64,000 nt of DNA from the NCBI GenBank assembly GCA_964035795.1, contig OZ038326.1, positions 3,813,259 to 3,877,258 of the forward strand, given 5' to 3'. The notes beneath the pieces are model-generated. The model ran no database searches, was not told where the DNA came from, and worked only from the letters and a program-made list of their open reading frames with translations. The position numbers and the translations under genes are program-made. This DNA comes from Pterobdella sp. o SKG-2022. Taxonomy: Eukaryota; Annelida; Clitellata; Hirudinida; Piscicolidae. Shown in pieces: positions 50,225 through 62,512 of this stretch. Each line of letters starts with the position of its first letter. Position 1 is the first letter of the stretch.

Positions 50225-50500
50225 AGCCACTAAAGAAACGTAGACAAAACCATAAAAGACTAATATGTTTGCTGACGATGTGGTCATGTGCAGTGAAATA
50301 AGGGAGAGGTAGAAAGGAGTGGAGTTTTTAAATATGAAACCCATATGGTTAATAAAAGCAAAACAGAGTATACGAGAGTAAAAGTGAATAATGTAAATAT
50401 ATGATTCAGACTAAAAAATGGTTATTGGAACTAGTGGCAAAAAGAAGTTACAGGTAGAGTACGAGAAGGCCGAAGATAGAAAAAGCTTGAAAACTGAAAT
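50225..50500 (+). mobile_element. Decayed non-LTR retrotransposon reverse-transcriptase fragment
   Basis: MFADDVVMCSEIRER (from 50265) contains the FADD form of the reverse-transcriptase catalytic motif, followed by the charged stretch usual in non-LTR elements. After an in-frame stop and a frameshift, NKSKTEYTRVKVN (from 50351) matches the SKTEY block that normally lies about 30 residues downstream. A later TRRPKI-like segment near 50460 resembles the C-terminal GRPK region of such elements. The fragment is short and broken, so it cannot be active. The clade is not assignable by eye. Confidence 0.6.
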
Positions 50501-53500
50501 GCTGTGTGAATGAAATTTCGAGAATACTTTAATCTTATCATTTCAGTTTAGATTCATATAAAATAAACTTCGAAAAATTTTGAGTTTTGAGCTTGAATTC
50601 ATAATTGTAAATCCAAATTTCTACCATTTCAAAGCGCTTAATCTCTTTTAATAGTTTTAAGTAAGTAAAAAAATCAGAAAAACGCAATCTGAAAAGGTTG
50701 TTGAAAGGTTTTCATTGAGTTTGTGATTTGTACCACCGTTAGTAAACTCATTAACGAAGTTGAATTCGTTTGATTATTGAATTTGACTGGTCAAAGTTAT
50801 TTTCTCAAACAACCTTCTTCATTAAAGCTTTACCCAGATAAAGTTTTGGTTTTTGTCTAACATAATTCTGTTTTTTTGCTGTATCAAACTTCTACTTGGT
50901 TTTATTTTTTTTTTCAACATATATATCAATAAATTATGAACTGGATCTAAAAAACATGAAAAGATGCGGTGGAAAAAACGTTTTTGATAAATCTACAGTG
51001 AGTTTTGAGTACCCAAATACAAGCAGAAATACATTTAAGTATACGAAGAACTTATGAAGTAGGCGGGAAAATTTTTATTTTATATTCTGATACTTTATTG
51101 ATATGCTCTGTATTGCGCAAAACAAGTTATTAGCCTAAAATAGATAATACAAAACCTCTGAAAGCTTTGTGAATTATAAGGCATTGTGTTCGCAAGCTAA
51201 TACTGAATCAATCGTTATTTTACTATATTTAAATTATGGTTCACAATGTAAAACTGCCTTGAAAAAGATTTTATATAAAATAAAGCAACAATTGATTTTT
51301 TGTTTCCTTAAATCAAATTCTTTTTTGTTATTATGTAATACGATGACATTACAGGAAATCCAACTCATTATAATCAGGAAACTGAGGGGATGTAAATCAT
51401 AAAAATTTTTCTACTGAATTTAAACTCAGCTTTGAAGCTATAAAGCTAGCTGCAAATTAATTTAGAACCTGTTAAGAAACTTTCAACTATCTAAAACTTC
51501 CATTAACTTTTAATTCGGAGAATCCATTTTAATCTCCACTTCACATATCGCCCTGGTTTTACACAATTTTCTAGTTTACATAATTACTCTTAACCATAGT
51601 TTAACATGTCTTACTTTACATTGTTTTCTCATCCGGTTATATCGAATTCACATACAGGCAAGTGTACTAATTACTTAATATTCGCTTACTGAAAGCTTTC
51701 TATTCGAGAAAAAATTTCAGTCTTGGTGTTCCTATTTCGTATTATAGTACAAGTTTTGTATGACAAATAATTAAATTTTCAGAAATTTTCTACGTGTTAC
51801 AAGGTAGTTTGATAATTGGACTGCAACTTGTTATAAACCACAATCTTCAGAGAGTCTTCCAATTCTTTTTAATAAAAATTTCTTGTGATGGAACGAGACT
51901 GCAACTTCAGAACAATCTCAGCTATTGTAATATTTAAATATTTATCAACTAAACTTATCCATGTTTAAAATCATCAGCTTTCTAGAATTTTTTTTTTCGT
52001 CTAAAACTTTTTTATTTCCTTTGAAAAACTCATCTTACTAATGCTGATATCAAAAAGCTTGGTAAATAAAAAATTCAAACAAGGAAACTCTCGCGTTTTG
52101 CTCCCTCTAATGTCTTTTTTCACGTGTATCTCCAATTTAAAAACTCGTATGAAGTTTTTTATACCCATTTTATTCCCTTTTTTGTTGTTTTTTATATAAT
52201 TTTTTTTTTGATATTATGTTTTTTTATACATATTTTTTTATATTTGTGCTGTTAACATTGTGACAGGGCTTGGTGTAAAGCGATTATGATTCTAATCAGA
52301 AGCAACCCTGTAATGTATTTGAGTGGGGATTGAAGGTTGGTGGGAGAGTGGGGTTGTGATTTTGTTTCAAGATAATATTCTAAGGTAATATTATAATGTG
52401 TGTAATATCAAAATGAATGGTGAAATTTAAATTAATTGAAGCTGAATGTGCTCAAAGGTCAGAATTGAAGGAATTACCTAAGAAAACGTTGAAAAGATAT
52501 TATTGAAAAGACTTGATTTTTGGTGACGTTTTGAATTTAAATTTAAAATTATAGTGGATGTTTTTCAAAATTTCAAAACATTAGTACGGAAATATTTTTT
52601 CTGCTCACAAATAATATACACTAATGAGCTTTATCAATCAGGACTCACCACCATATGTCCATCTGTATCATAAAAGCAATCTAAACACAAATAGTTAATC
52701 TTAACAGCCATGTAATATGGCGCAGACGCTCAGCATTGTAGATGGAACACTATATTTAATTTCATATTAAGCAAAGAGTTTTTATTATTGTTTCGTTTTT
52801 TTTTATATTTTTATGATTTTTTTCTTCATGTTCTATTGCGCTCATCAGCCATTCTCGAAAAACCAATATATCTTTGTTCTTTTCATCATGGTCCCGCATC
52901 AATTTATAAACTTACAATAGGTTCTCCTACCAAATATTTTGTTAAAAAATTATATTATTATTATTAATTTTTTACTATTTTTTAAATAAATTTCTTTCTT
53001 TTACTTTTCAAATTAAATGCTTTTGCGAGAATAAATATCATTGTTTTGATAATAATATTGTACCAACATCATCAATTCAAATAGAATTCCTAAAATCTAA
53101 GCTTTTATTCATTTATATCAATGAAAAACCTTTTTCTAATTATAATAGTTTGCGTTTGCAGCAGTTCCCAGTGTTGAGAACATCAAAAATTAATATTAGC
53201 GTGAAGATTGCGGCATATTACATAAAATGTAGTCGATTCGTAATGAAAACCCCACTAACAGAACTTCATTTTTAAAAGCTCACTCATTTCTTGAAAGTTA
53301 TTTTACATTTCAAAGTAAATTTAAAGTTTTATAAAAAGCGATAAGCAATTTAGAAGCACTATCAGATTCAACTTTGAAAACCTATTTAACCAACCATAAC
53401 AATGCCGTTAAATCGTTGTTAATGTTATTTTTGTCCTAATTATCCTTTTTTTTCATTATTATTTTTTTGTTATTTTCATTTTTTTTTACCAAAAAATGAA

Positions 53501-56500
53501 AAATTTTTTTTTCACTAGCATACCAAAAATTTAAGTAAAACAATGTTTCTTTTTTCCCTATCTCATTCAGCTTAAACTCCTCTTTAACATTGTGTAACAT
53601 GGGCACAGTCACTCTATTTTTATTCGATATTGTATACAGCATTATCTCCATTTATGAATGAAACTGATTTATTTTTGTGTTGGTAAATTGATTTCCTATA
53701 CTTGAAATTCTAACTCAGAAATCAAAAAAATTGGCGAAAAATAAATTTTTTTTTCGTCATCAATTAATTTTTTTATTGCTCTTCTCTTTACTATATTTTT
53801 TCACATTAGTTTAAACATTATTTAAACTCAAAAAGATTATTTTTCTACACAAAAAATTATTTCAACAAAACTCAAACTGATCCTGCTCTGTAACATAAAA
53901 TGCCACTGCAAGCTTTTTATGTATCACAACTTCATGCATTGTTTACTACAAACACTCTAAGCTCTCATTTACTCTAATCAAACACTCCTCAACTTAACAA
54001 CAAAAAGCTTTTCGTAGGTGAACTCCCTTTATCATGGGAAGTATGCATTCGTTTTGTAATGGGTCAGTTATATAGAAAAATTTTGTTTTGAAACAACAGA
54101 GAAATTGGAATTTTCTTCAACACTAATCAGTTTCTACAGAATCCCTTTGAGCATAACACTGTGAAAGTGAAGTATAGTAAAATATTATTTAAATATATCA
54201 AATAAAAACAAAACCTTTCAGGTACATAATCAATAATGTAACAAAAAAATCCCAAACACAACCACCAACTGATAAACAACTAAGAACTTACAGTTCCATC
54301 TCTAAAAAGACGACATAAAAATATTAAAAAACTTCAGACATTAGCGCACTCCATAACTCTCAATTGCAACTTAATAATCATCATCACGCACATCCCTGGT
54401 ATAAAAACCAACCAATAGCATTTCATTACAACTATTTGCAAACCGTGTATTTATATATTACTTGGAATGATTTATAAACCGGTGAAGCGTTTTGGTTAAA
54501 TTATGGATGTATAGATTCGATGTATTGCTGTTACTACTGTTGCTATTTTTATTATTATTTCTGTTATTATTTTTATTGTTATTATTTGTATTATCCTATT
54601 ACTCTTATAGTTTTTTTTTAATATTATTATTTTTTTTTTTAAATTTTTGATATTTTTATTATTTATTCCATTTGTTCATCCTCATCATTATTCTTATTTT
54701 CTCAAATAGGTCAGCTTTTTACCTGCCTTAAGTCCCATAAAAAATTTGATACATCATTGACACAATATCATTAAAGCGATAGAAAAACAATGGATTGGTT
54801 ATGACCGGGTGAGACAGTTACATAAGCCAGTTCATTAAGATAGTTGTGAGAGAGTTTTGCAAATGAATTATGTGTGTTGAATTTGTCTGTCTTATTGGTC
54901 AAGATATTATCAATGGCTTTATCACCATAATTTTAATTTAGTGGGGCATGAATTAAAATGTTGTTTTTTATTGTTTTTTTTTTCAATTATTTTAAAAATA
55001 TTTTTATTTTATTTTGTTTTTTTTCATTTTATGTGAAAATTAATTCATGTTTGAATGAATTAGAGTCTATTGAAATTTTGTTTTCGAAGCAGAATGATCA
55101 AATTTTTTTTGTGAATACAAATAATTATTATTAAAATTTTTCATTTTTACCAATATAAAAGAATTTTGAGTTTTTAAAAATGTATTGAAAGTTTTATACT
55201 GCAAAAACGAAACTTTGTATTGAAACCAAGCATTTTCAATTATATGCGAAAAAATTTTTTGAGTTTAAAGTTTGATATAACTCTAAATTTGATTTCTTTT
55301 TTTTATTCTTTTTTTTTCTTTTCTTCTGCTTCCTCATCTATTCACTTCATCATCATTATTCTCCTAATAATCCTAATTTTTACATCATCATGGTCGTTAT
55401 TATTTAAGAAACCTGCTGACAAGTTTTTCAAAAAACGTTCACTAACAAATGATTTATTCAAGCAAAATTTATCATTTAGAAAGTTTAAAATAGCGCTTTT
55501 CTGAACGCCTTGTGTGAAGAAAATTGATTTTTTTTTCACTTTTGAAGTTTTTTTTGTTTATTTTAACCTTCAAAGTTCACATTTGGCAAAGTCTTTGTCA
55601 CTATTTTCTTTTTTTTCAAAGTTAATTATGCTTCATTTTCATGTATCTGCATTTTTAAAACAATTTTTTTTCAAATTATTTCAGTAACTTGAAAATGGCA
55701 AAATTTCATAATCAACATTCCTTTAAATCATGAGCAACCTACATAAAAAAATCCCTACATAATTTCTTTATTCTATTTTCTATAACCATAATTGAATTAA
55801 AAAAAAGTAGTTACATTCGTAAACACGAATATTTCAAAAAAGTTTTTGATATTCTCAACTGAAACCTTCATTACACAGTTACGCCAACAAAAAACGGCTC
55901 AATACTTAGATATCATCCTTATGCTCGAAGATACACAAAAAATTCAAGTTTTAAAACCACCATTTTAGCCTTTTATCACTTTAAAGGATGCAGACGGTGA
56001 AGGAAACTTTATCAAGAGTTGCAAAGTTCTTTTAACAAGTTATATAAATAGGTATCATTTTGTTTGCTCGTGAGTGTCTGTGGCATTTCACTGCTGTCAA
56101 TTGATGTTTCGTATTTGTTTGCTCAAGAATATGGAATGTTCTTTGAGATTTTTTCTCCAAAATAATTTTTCGGATAGTTCTATGTCTCCAGTAATTGATC
56201 ACGTGGCTATAACTTCACAAAGTTTTTGGCGTTATGAAAATTTGGAAAAAAGAAAAAGAGCAAGTTCTGTGATTAAATAAATAAATCCAACCTCAAAAGG
56301 TTTAAAATAATTATATAAAAACACGTTAACAATGCATATCTATTTCCGAAACAACACCACAAAGATGTATTAACTGTTAATTAACAAAAAAACATAACAT
56401 GGTGTTATAAGCCATTGTGTTTTGAGCATACTTTATAATTTCAAACAAATCATTAGGTAAGTAGCGTTATTAGCCATTTGTTGAATACTATGGCTACAAT

Positions 56501-57332
56501 TAGTGTTTTTGCACCATTTATGCTAACAAAAGCTTTTATAATGAAGCCATCTTAGCGTAAAATACAGTTTGGGAAGTGTTATCCAGCTTATGCTAAACCG
56601 TGCATTTTTTAAAGTTTTCGGACATTCTCACACGTTTCTGTGTCTTTGTTTCTTTTTCAACCGTCTTTTCTTTAGATTTAAACAAAAATTGGAACTTTTT
56701 AAAAAATTTTCACATTTTTTTCGTAGTTTTCATTTTTTTTCAGTAAGAATTTTACTCAATTCCTATATGTAAATTTGAAAAAATGTTAGTTTTTTATTTT
56801 AATACCTTCAAATTAAAACAAAAGAGAAATAAAAATTCATTTGAAAGCATTTACCCCTTAAATTTTTCCTCCAAAATGCCAATAAATCATTCGAATTAAA
56901 CCTTTTAAACGGATTCCAATTCAAATCTAACAACAACAAATTCAAAACTACCACACCTTGTCAGCATTTAAAACTCTGTTTACTAGTGGGAATTCCGCAG
57001 ACAAACGTATATTAATGCTAATTATGCTTTTTTCTGTCTTTTTCTATTTTTAGTACTGTTTCAGCGTTTATTACTGTCTCGGATTTTATTCTTAGTCGGA
57101 TAATCTTGTCGGATACGAAGGTGAAGTTAGATTTATTCATTTTTAATTTAAGCTAATCTATTTTACTCCAAGGAATAAAGTTTCTTTGGATTCAATGTAA
57201 AATCATGAAAAAATTTTAGGTTCAATATGAAGTTTTTTTTTAACGTTTTTACCCAAAAAATTAGATTTAATTTTGCATTTTCAAGTCTCAAACCACAAAA
57301 CGATAACATTTAAAAACTGATTCTAAGCAATG

Positions 57333-57420
57333 ACCAACCAACCAACCAACAAACCAACCAACCAACCAACAAACCAACCATCAAACCAACCAGCCAACCA
57401 ACCAACAAACTAACAAACCA
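57333..57420. repeat. (AACC/AAAC)n simple repeat
   Basis: Consecutive AACC units interspersed with AAAC variants (ACCAACCAACAAACCAACC pattern) for about 88 bp. Confidence 0.9.
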
Positions 57421-59394
57421 ATTGAAAAACCCTCAAAAATATAAATCAACATACTAACACATAATCCAAAAACCTACTAGGAAAAAAACTATATAATGAA
57501 AAGCATTCAAGAGAATATTGTGCATTGATGTTCATAGTTGATTCAATGGAAACATAGTTTTCATAATGCATAATGACAAACGTACATGACTGAAAGCCAT
57601 GGAAATATACAAACAACTAAGTACAACGATCCAATACAAATTTTATTGAAACTTACACGTGGAAGATTCGTATCAGTTTATTTTATGTTTTTTTTGATAT
57701 TAAAATGTTTTTTGGTTGTTTTTTTAATGATTTTATTTGTAATTTTGGAAATTTCAAAAACCCTTGTAAACAGTTACTCAAGTTTTTAGCATCGATCAAT
57801 TAATCTTTCAATAAAAAATAAAGTTTTTCAATCATTTTTTCATTTAATCTCTGTTATTTGGATCACCTTCGATTATCCAATCATTTGCATTGATTTTGAG
57901 TCTCTATCAATCTGTCAACTTCCCCGCCACAAAAGATCTTTGCAGACACTTTATCATCATTATTTCCCTCATCAAGTCACACTCATCAACCACGGCATAC
58001 ATTCAAATTTATCTTCATTAAGCCCAATACTATTAGTCCAACTCTAATTACTCTTTCCAGCCTGCTTAACCTTTTAGTTATGTAACCAAAGATTTTTTAA
58101 ACTATTTTTGTGATGTTTTTTTTTATTTTATTTCATAAAACAAAAAAAAGAGACTGTGATTTGAGTTAATACCTGTATTGTAATGGTTATTGGTTTTTTG
58201 TCAGCATTGTAATACTGCAACAAACCCGGTTCAGGTCATGATGGAATGCATACCACCAAACAGCAATATAATGATCAAAAATTGATAAAAAATAAAAATA
58301 ATCAAAAAATGTTGAATATTTATGAATTAAATTCTCAAATAGGAAAAACGTAATATATTTTATGGGATGTGGGTAGTACAAAGTGGCGTCAACCCAAAGT
58401 TTTATAGGTTTTTTGAAATTGGAATGAATTAAATTTTAGAAACTAAATTGATAGTTTTGTATAAATAATATTTCACAAAACTAATAAAGGTGATCTTGTG
58501 AGATGGTAATACGAATTGACAGGCATTCATCATTCACAAAGCTTTGAACCCTCAAAATTTTAAATATTGGGAAAAAAAGTTTTTTCGCCGAAAAACAATG
58601 AATAGATGCAATATCCAAAAAGATTTTCAAAATAATTGGAAAATTTTGAGTTTGCATTTTTGAATATAGAAATTATAATCTGAAATAATATATACGCTTA
58701 AACTTGGAGACCCAATATTGAAAAGGAATAAAGATTAGAAGGACGCTTTTGCAATTTCCAAGCAATTACGAAAGATTAGTCAAATATTAAACTATTAAAA
58801 ATCATCGTCTGAAAAACAAAAAATAATCTTGGTTTCTTCCCTGAAAAATCAAAAATAATACGTTTTCATAAGCAAAATTGAACGTCAAATTATGAGTTTA
58901 AGTGCGAAACTGGGTATTTATTTTGCGAAATTATTGATTTCCAAGACTGATTCATTTCCCTTCGAGGTAGCCTCTCTGACTATTTTTAATGTCTTTTTAT
59001 CCATAATAGATGTTTTTTGCATATCTAATAAAGCATTTTAGATTTATTTTTAGACGTTTTTAGTTAAAAATGAATAAATTATCCTATGGGTTTCTTCTAG
59101 ATGTATAAATCTCAATGAAATGTTCATTGATGTAAAAGTTCCTATGTTTAATTTTCAGCAAACACTGACATTTTAAACAAATACTGTTAAACTTAGAATC
59201 AAATTTTATTCTTTCGTGACTTCAAAAGATTTGAAACTAGTCATTAAATTTATCTGAAATAAAATCAAACGCCATCAAAGTTTTCTTTATTGATGTTGCT
59301 ATTAGCACTAATATAGTTTTTCACTATAGTTTCAATTAAATGTTCCTTACCCAGTTTTTAAAATGTATAATCTATATAAACTCTTTTTTTTCAT

Positions 59395-59555
59395 TTTATT
59401 ATTTATATATTATTATTATTTTTTTATTTATATATTATTATTATTATTTTTTTTTTAATTTATATATTATTATTATTATTATTATTTTTTTATTTATATA
59501 TTATTATTATTATTATTTTTATTTTTTTATTTATATATTATTTTTTTAGACTTTC
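59395..59555. repeat. Compound TTTATATATTATTATT repeat
   Basis: About five higher-order units, each consisting of TTTATATATTATTATTATT followed by a T run, with the number of ATT triplets varying between units. Confidence 0.85.
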
Positions 59556-60198
59556 ATTTGTCCACACTCCTTGTTTCTTTAGTAGCGGAAGTTTCAATGA
59601 AATGTTTCTAACTTTCTAGAAGCATCCTCTTCAACAGAATATACACTTTAATTAAAATCTTAGCCTTTATTTGTTTTATTTATTTAACTTTTTAATTTTA
59701 TAGACAGAGAAAACGATAAGTACTCATAGTTTTATTACTTTAACTGTTGTCTAAATGACGTCAATGATGTTTATAAAAAATTATAAGCAAGCATTTAAAA
59801 TAATCATTTGTTTCTTGTAATTCCCAAGTTTTTATTGGTTTTTTGAATTCTTTTTCATACTCACCTTATAGTAGTTTTTTCCTGTTGAAACTTTTTTTTT
59901 TACTACCAAGTTTTGCAATTCTTTTTTTTTTATTTTATTGTAGTATCTGTTAAATTATTTTTTTTAGTTGCAAGTTTTTTTTTAAATTATATTAAGTTAT
60001 ATAATTATTGGTAGTTGAAAACTTTGAAATGCATTTTTAAATAAATAAATTTTAAAACAATATTGAATTGGCAAAAATTTTTTATTTTAAACGATTTTTT
60101 GATTAATTTCAACAAAAATCCATATAAATAAATTATAAACATTTTGAAAATACCAAAGCGTTTGAAAATGTCAATTCTCACTCTATATATACGCATAC

Positions 60199-60226
60199 AT
60201 ATATACATACATATGTATGTATATAT
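60199..60226. repeat. Perfect 28-bp palindrome of TA/CA dinucleotides
   Basis: Symmetric about CATATG at 60210-60215; each half reads ATATATACATACAT. It arises within a TATA/CATA simple-sequence stretch. Confidence 0.9.
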
Positions 60227-61668
60227 TTTGTATGTTGGATATGAATTTCGAAAATTCGCATGTATTTTCAAACAAATTTTCAAAGATATATATATTTTAA
60301 ATATATTTTTTTACATGAAATTATATTGCTTTGCAAAGGTGGGGTGAGTAGTGTGGAAGACAAGCTCGGTTGTGCGACTTGTCAGCAATGATTCTCGCCT
60401 TTTAGAGCTGTCACTCAAAAATGATAAGTGAATTTTAAATAAATTATTTTTAAACATTCGACACCAAAATTTTATATTTCAGTGTTAAGTTTTAATTAGA
60501 CTTTTTTCAAACTAGGCGAATAAACTCCTTAAAAAAATTTTCTTGCTTAGCTTTTCAAACCCATCAAGAATAATTTTTTTACTTTTTTAGAATGAATTAA
60601 TAATAAACTTTTATATACCCATCACTTTTAAACGCTCAAAAACGTCATCATTTAAGTGGTAGGAATAAAAGTTTGAATGTGTTTTATTTTCGGTCACGTC
60701 TTGGAGGTTCAATGCAAATTTCAGCAAGATAGTCATTGTTTGCGCATGCCAAACAAAAACACGGTTTTAGTGTGTAGACTTGACTACAGTATGTTGAGTG
60801 CTTTTCAATTCTTCTTTCGAGGATTGCTCGAAATGAATGGCGTGGTTTGGAAGCTTTTCAAGTTTAAATTTCAAATGTTCCAAAACCCATTTATTCAATA
60901 CGCCAATAGCCTTTCAGTACCGCCTCAAACTGATTTGATGCAGAATTGAATACGTCAAACGTTCCACTCAAATTCTCTGTAAGTTCCCATAAAAATTCCG
61001 CTAAATTAAACGAAAAATAACTTAAAACTTCCAAACTTTGACAAAATTTACAGTGAAGTTACTTAAATTTACTATAATCGTAATTAACATACGTAAATGT
61101 TCAGCAAACTACCATCTTGAGTAAAATGACAGAAATTTCTGGAAAATATTTGATAATAAAGGGCATGTAATGATAAGTTTATTCCACCAAAGACATTGTT
61201 TTCAAGATTAACAAGCGTTAAACATTAAATAGAACGCTTTGAGAGATATAAAAAATGAATATTGCTAATTGTGCAAAATGTAACTAGCTTCATTTGAACC
61301 CGATGATTAGAACAAAACAACCATTCAATCTATACATAACAAAAACAACAGCCATCTTGAAGGATATTGAAAATGGCGTTTGTAGGTTTATAAGGCAACA
61401 CAAGTCTCTTTAAAATATTCATTAGAAATCCTAAAATGACGAAAAGCTATAAAAAAAGAAAAATAATGAATTCAAAAATTCAAATGATAGATTGTGGCGG
61501 GGTAGCGGATAATATATACAAAAAATATGACCCAGGGTTGAATGATGGTCGTACTGGAGTCATTCATATTTGCCCCCGAGAAATATTCTATAATGTATCA
61601 ATTAAGATCCGACGGAGCATTTAAACAAAAAAAGAGCAAAAATTGATAATACGTAACACACTGAAGTC

Positions 61669-61742
61669 GGCCCGCATAGCTCAGCTGGTAGAGCGTTAGA
61701 CTAGTTGTCTTAAGTAACCGGGTTCAATCCCGCGCGGGCCCA
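61669..61742 (+). mobile_element. tRNA-like sequence (SINE head or tRNA pseudogene)
   Basis: A perfect 7-bp acceptor (GGCCCGC with GCGGGCC), an A-box TAGCTCAGCTGGTAGAGC, and an anticodon arm TTAGACTAGTTGTCTTAA with one mismatch. Read literally the loop has anticodon AGT (Thr), but position 37 is a pyrimidine. The T-arm is CGGG-TTCAAT-CCCG with a six-base loop instead of seven. The body is Lys-tRNA-like. The shortened T-loop is shared with the element at 44346-44525, which argues for a common SINE or pseudogene origin rather than a working tRNA. No GCGCTATATAAAT tail follows here. Confidence 0.45.
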
Positions 61743-62512
61743 CAATTATACACACAAGGAGTAGCGTCCTGCGAATCATCTGTTGAGCTAACGAAAGCCC
61801 AATATGACTGAAAGTCGATCTAAAAAAACACAGAATACAGCATATGAACCAGTATGGAAGTTTCAGGAGACGACGTTGGCGTTGTGTGAGTTATGGCATA
61901 TGATAAAAAGCACAATGAGCCAATTAATCTCAACGTGTAACTTTATATGGAAATTATTCATAAATCACATCTCATTATACAAACTTGATTATAAATATGA
62001 ATTTATCAATGAGATTATGAATCTATTTTTAGATATATAAAAATAGTTTTTACATACCTGACCAAAGATAAAAAAATACGATTTTATTAGAATTAATTTT
62101 TAAAATTGTTCGAAAATAATTCAAGATCGTTTTAAGCGTATGATAAGGCAATAACAAAACAGCAAAACCCCGCACCACTACGATTCTACCTTGCTTGATA
62201 TGTCAATATAACAATGCGTTATCACAAACTATAATATAATTATTATTAACAAAAATTAAATCAAAAACCAATTCAACATTTATGATAAGTATAAAGTTAA
62301 CATGAATTGTATAACAAGTTCACCCTAGTATCTTGAATTGATGCTCAAGAATCGCAAAGCAATGATGCATTTGGTAGTCTGAATTTGGATCAAAGAAATT
62401 ATTTAGTCACAATACACATGTTAAGAAACCCATGGTAGCTATTTACAATTGTTCAATATAATGTTGGACAACTTTTGAGAAATCTAAGGCCCCACTATGT
62501 ATGGAACTAACA

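Larger units (their letters stand above)
47815..62512. other. Large gene-poor intergenic region
   Basis: Almost 15 kb without a frame I can support as a gene. It contains a decayed reverse-transcriptase fragment (50225-50500), AACC-type and TTA-type simple repeats, a 28-bp palindrome, and a tRNA-like element at 61669. Frames at 60677-60949 (ATG, MCFIFGHVLEVQCKF...), 61436-61624 (MTKSYKKRK...) and 61804-62040 (MTESRSKKTQN...) start with ATG and are moderately protein-like, but they lack recognised similarity. They are left uncalled. Confidence 0.5.

Noticed and set aside
52255..52315. ACAGGG...CCCTGT inverted repeat with inner GATTATGATTCTAATC, considered as a small structured RNA
   Set aside because: Stems are short and common in DNA of this length; no RNA family recognised.
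60677..60949. 90-residue ATG frame considered as a gene
   Set aside because: No similarity or splice support; kept only as a comment in the intergenic entry.
61669..61742. Functional tRNA gene (anticodon AGT)
   Set aside because: The six-base T-loop, the pyrimidine at position 37 and the anticodon-stem mismatch, together with the same T-loop deletion at 44346-44525, fit a SINE head or pseudogene better.
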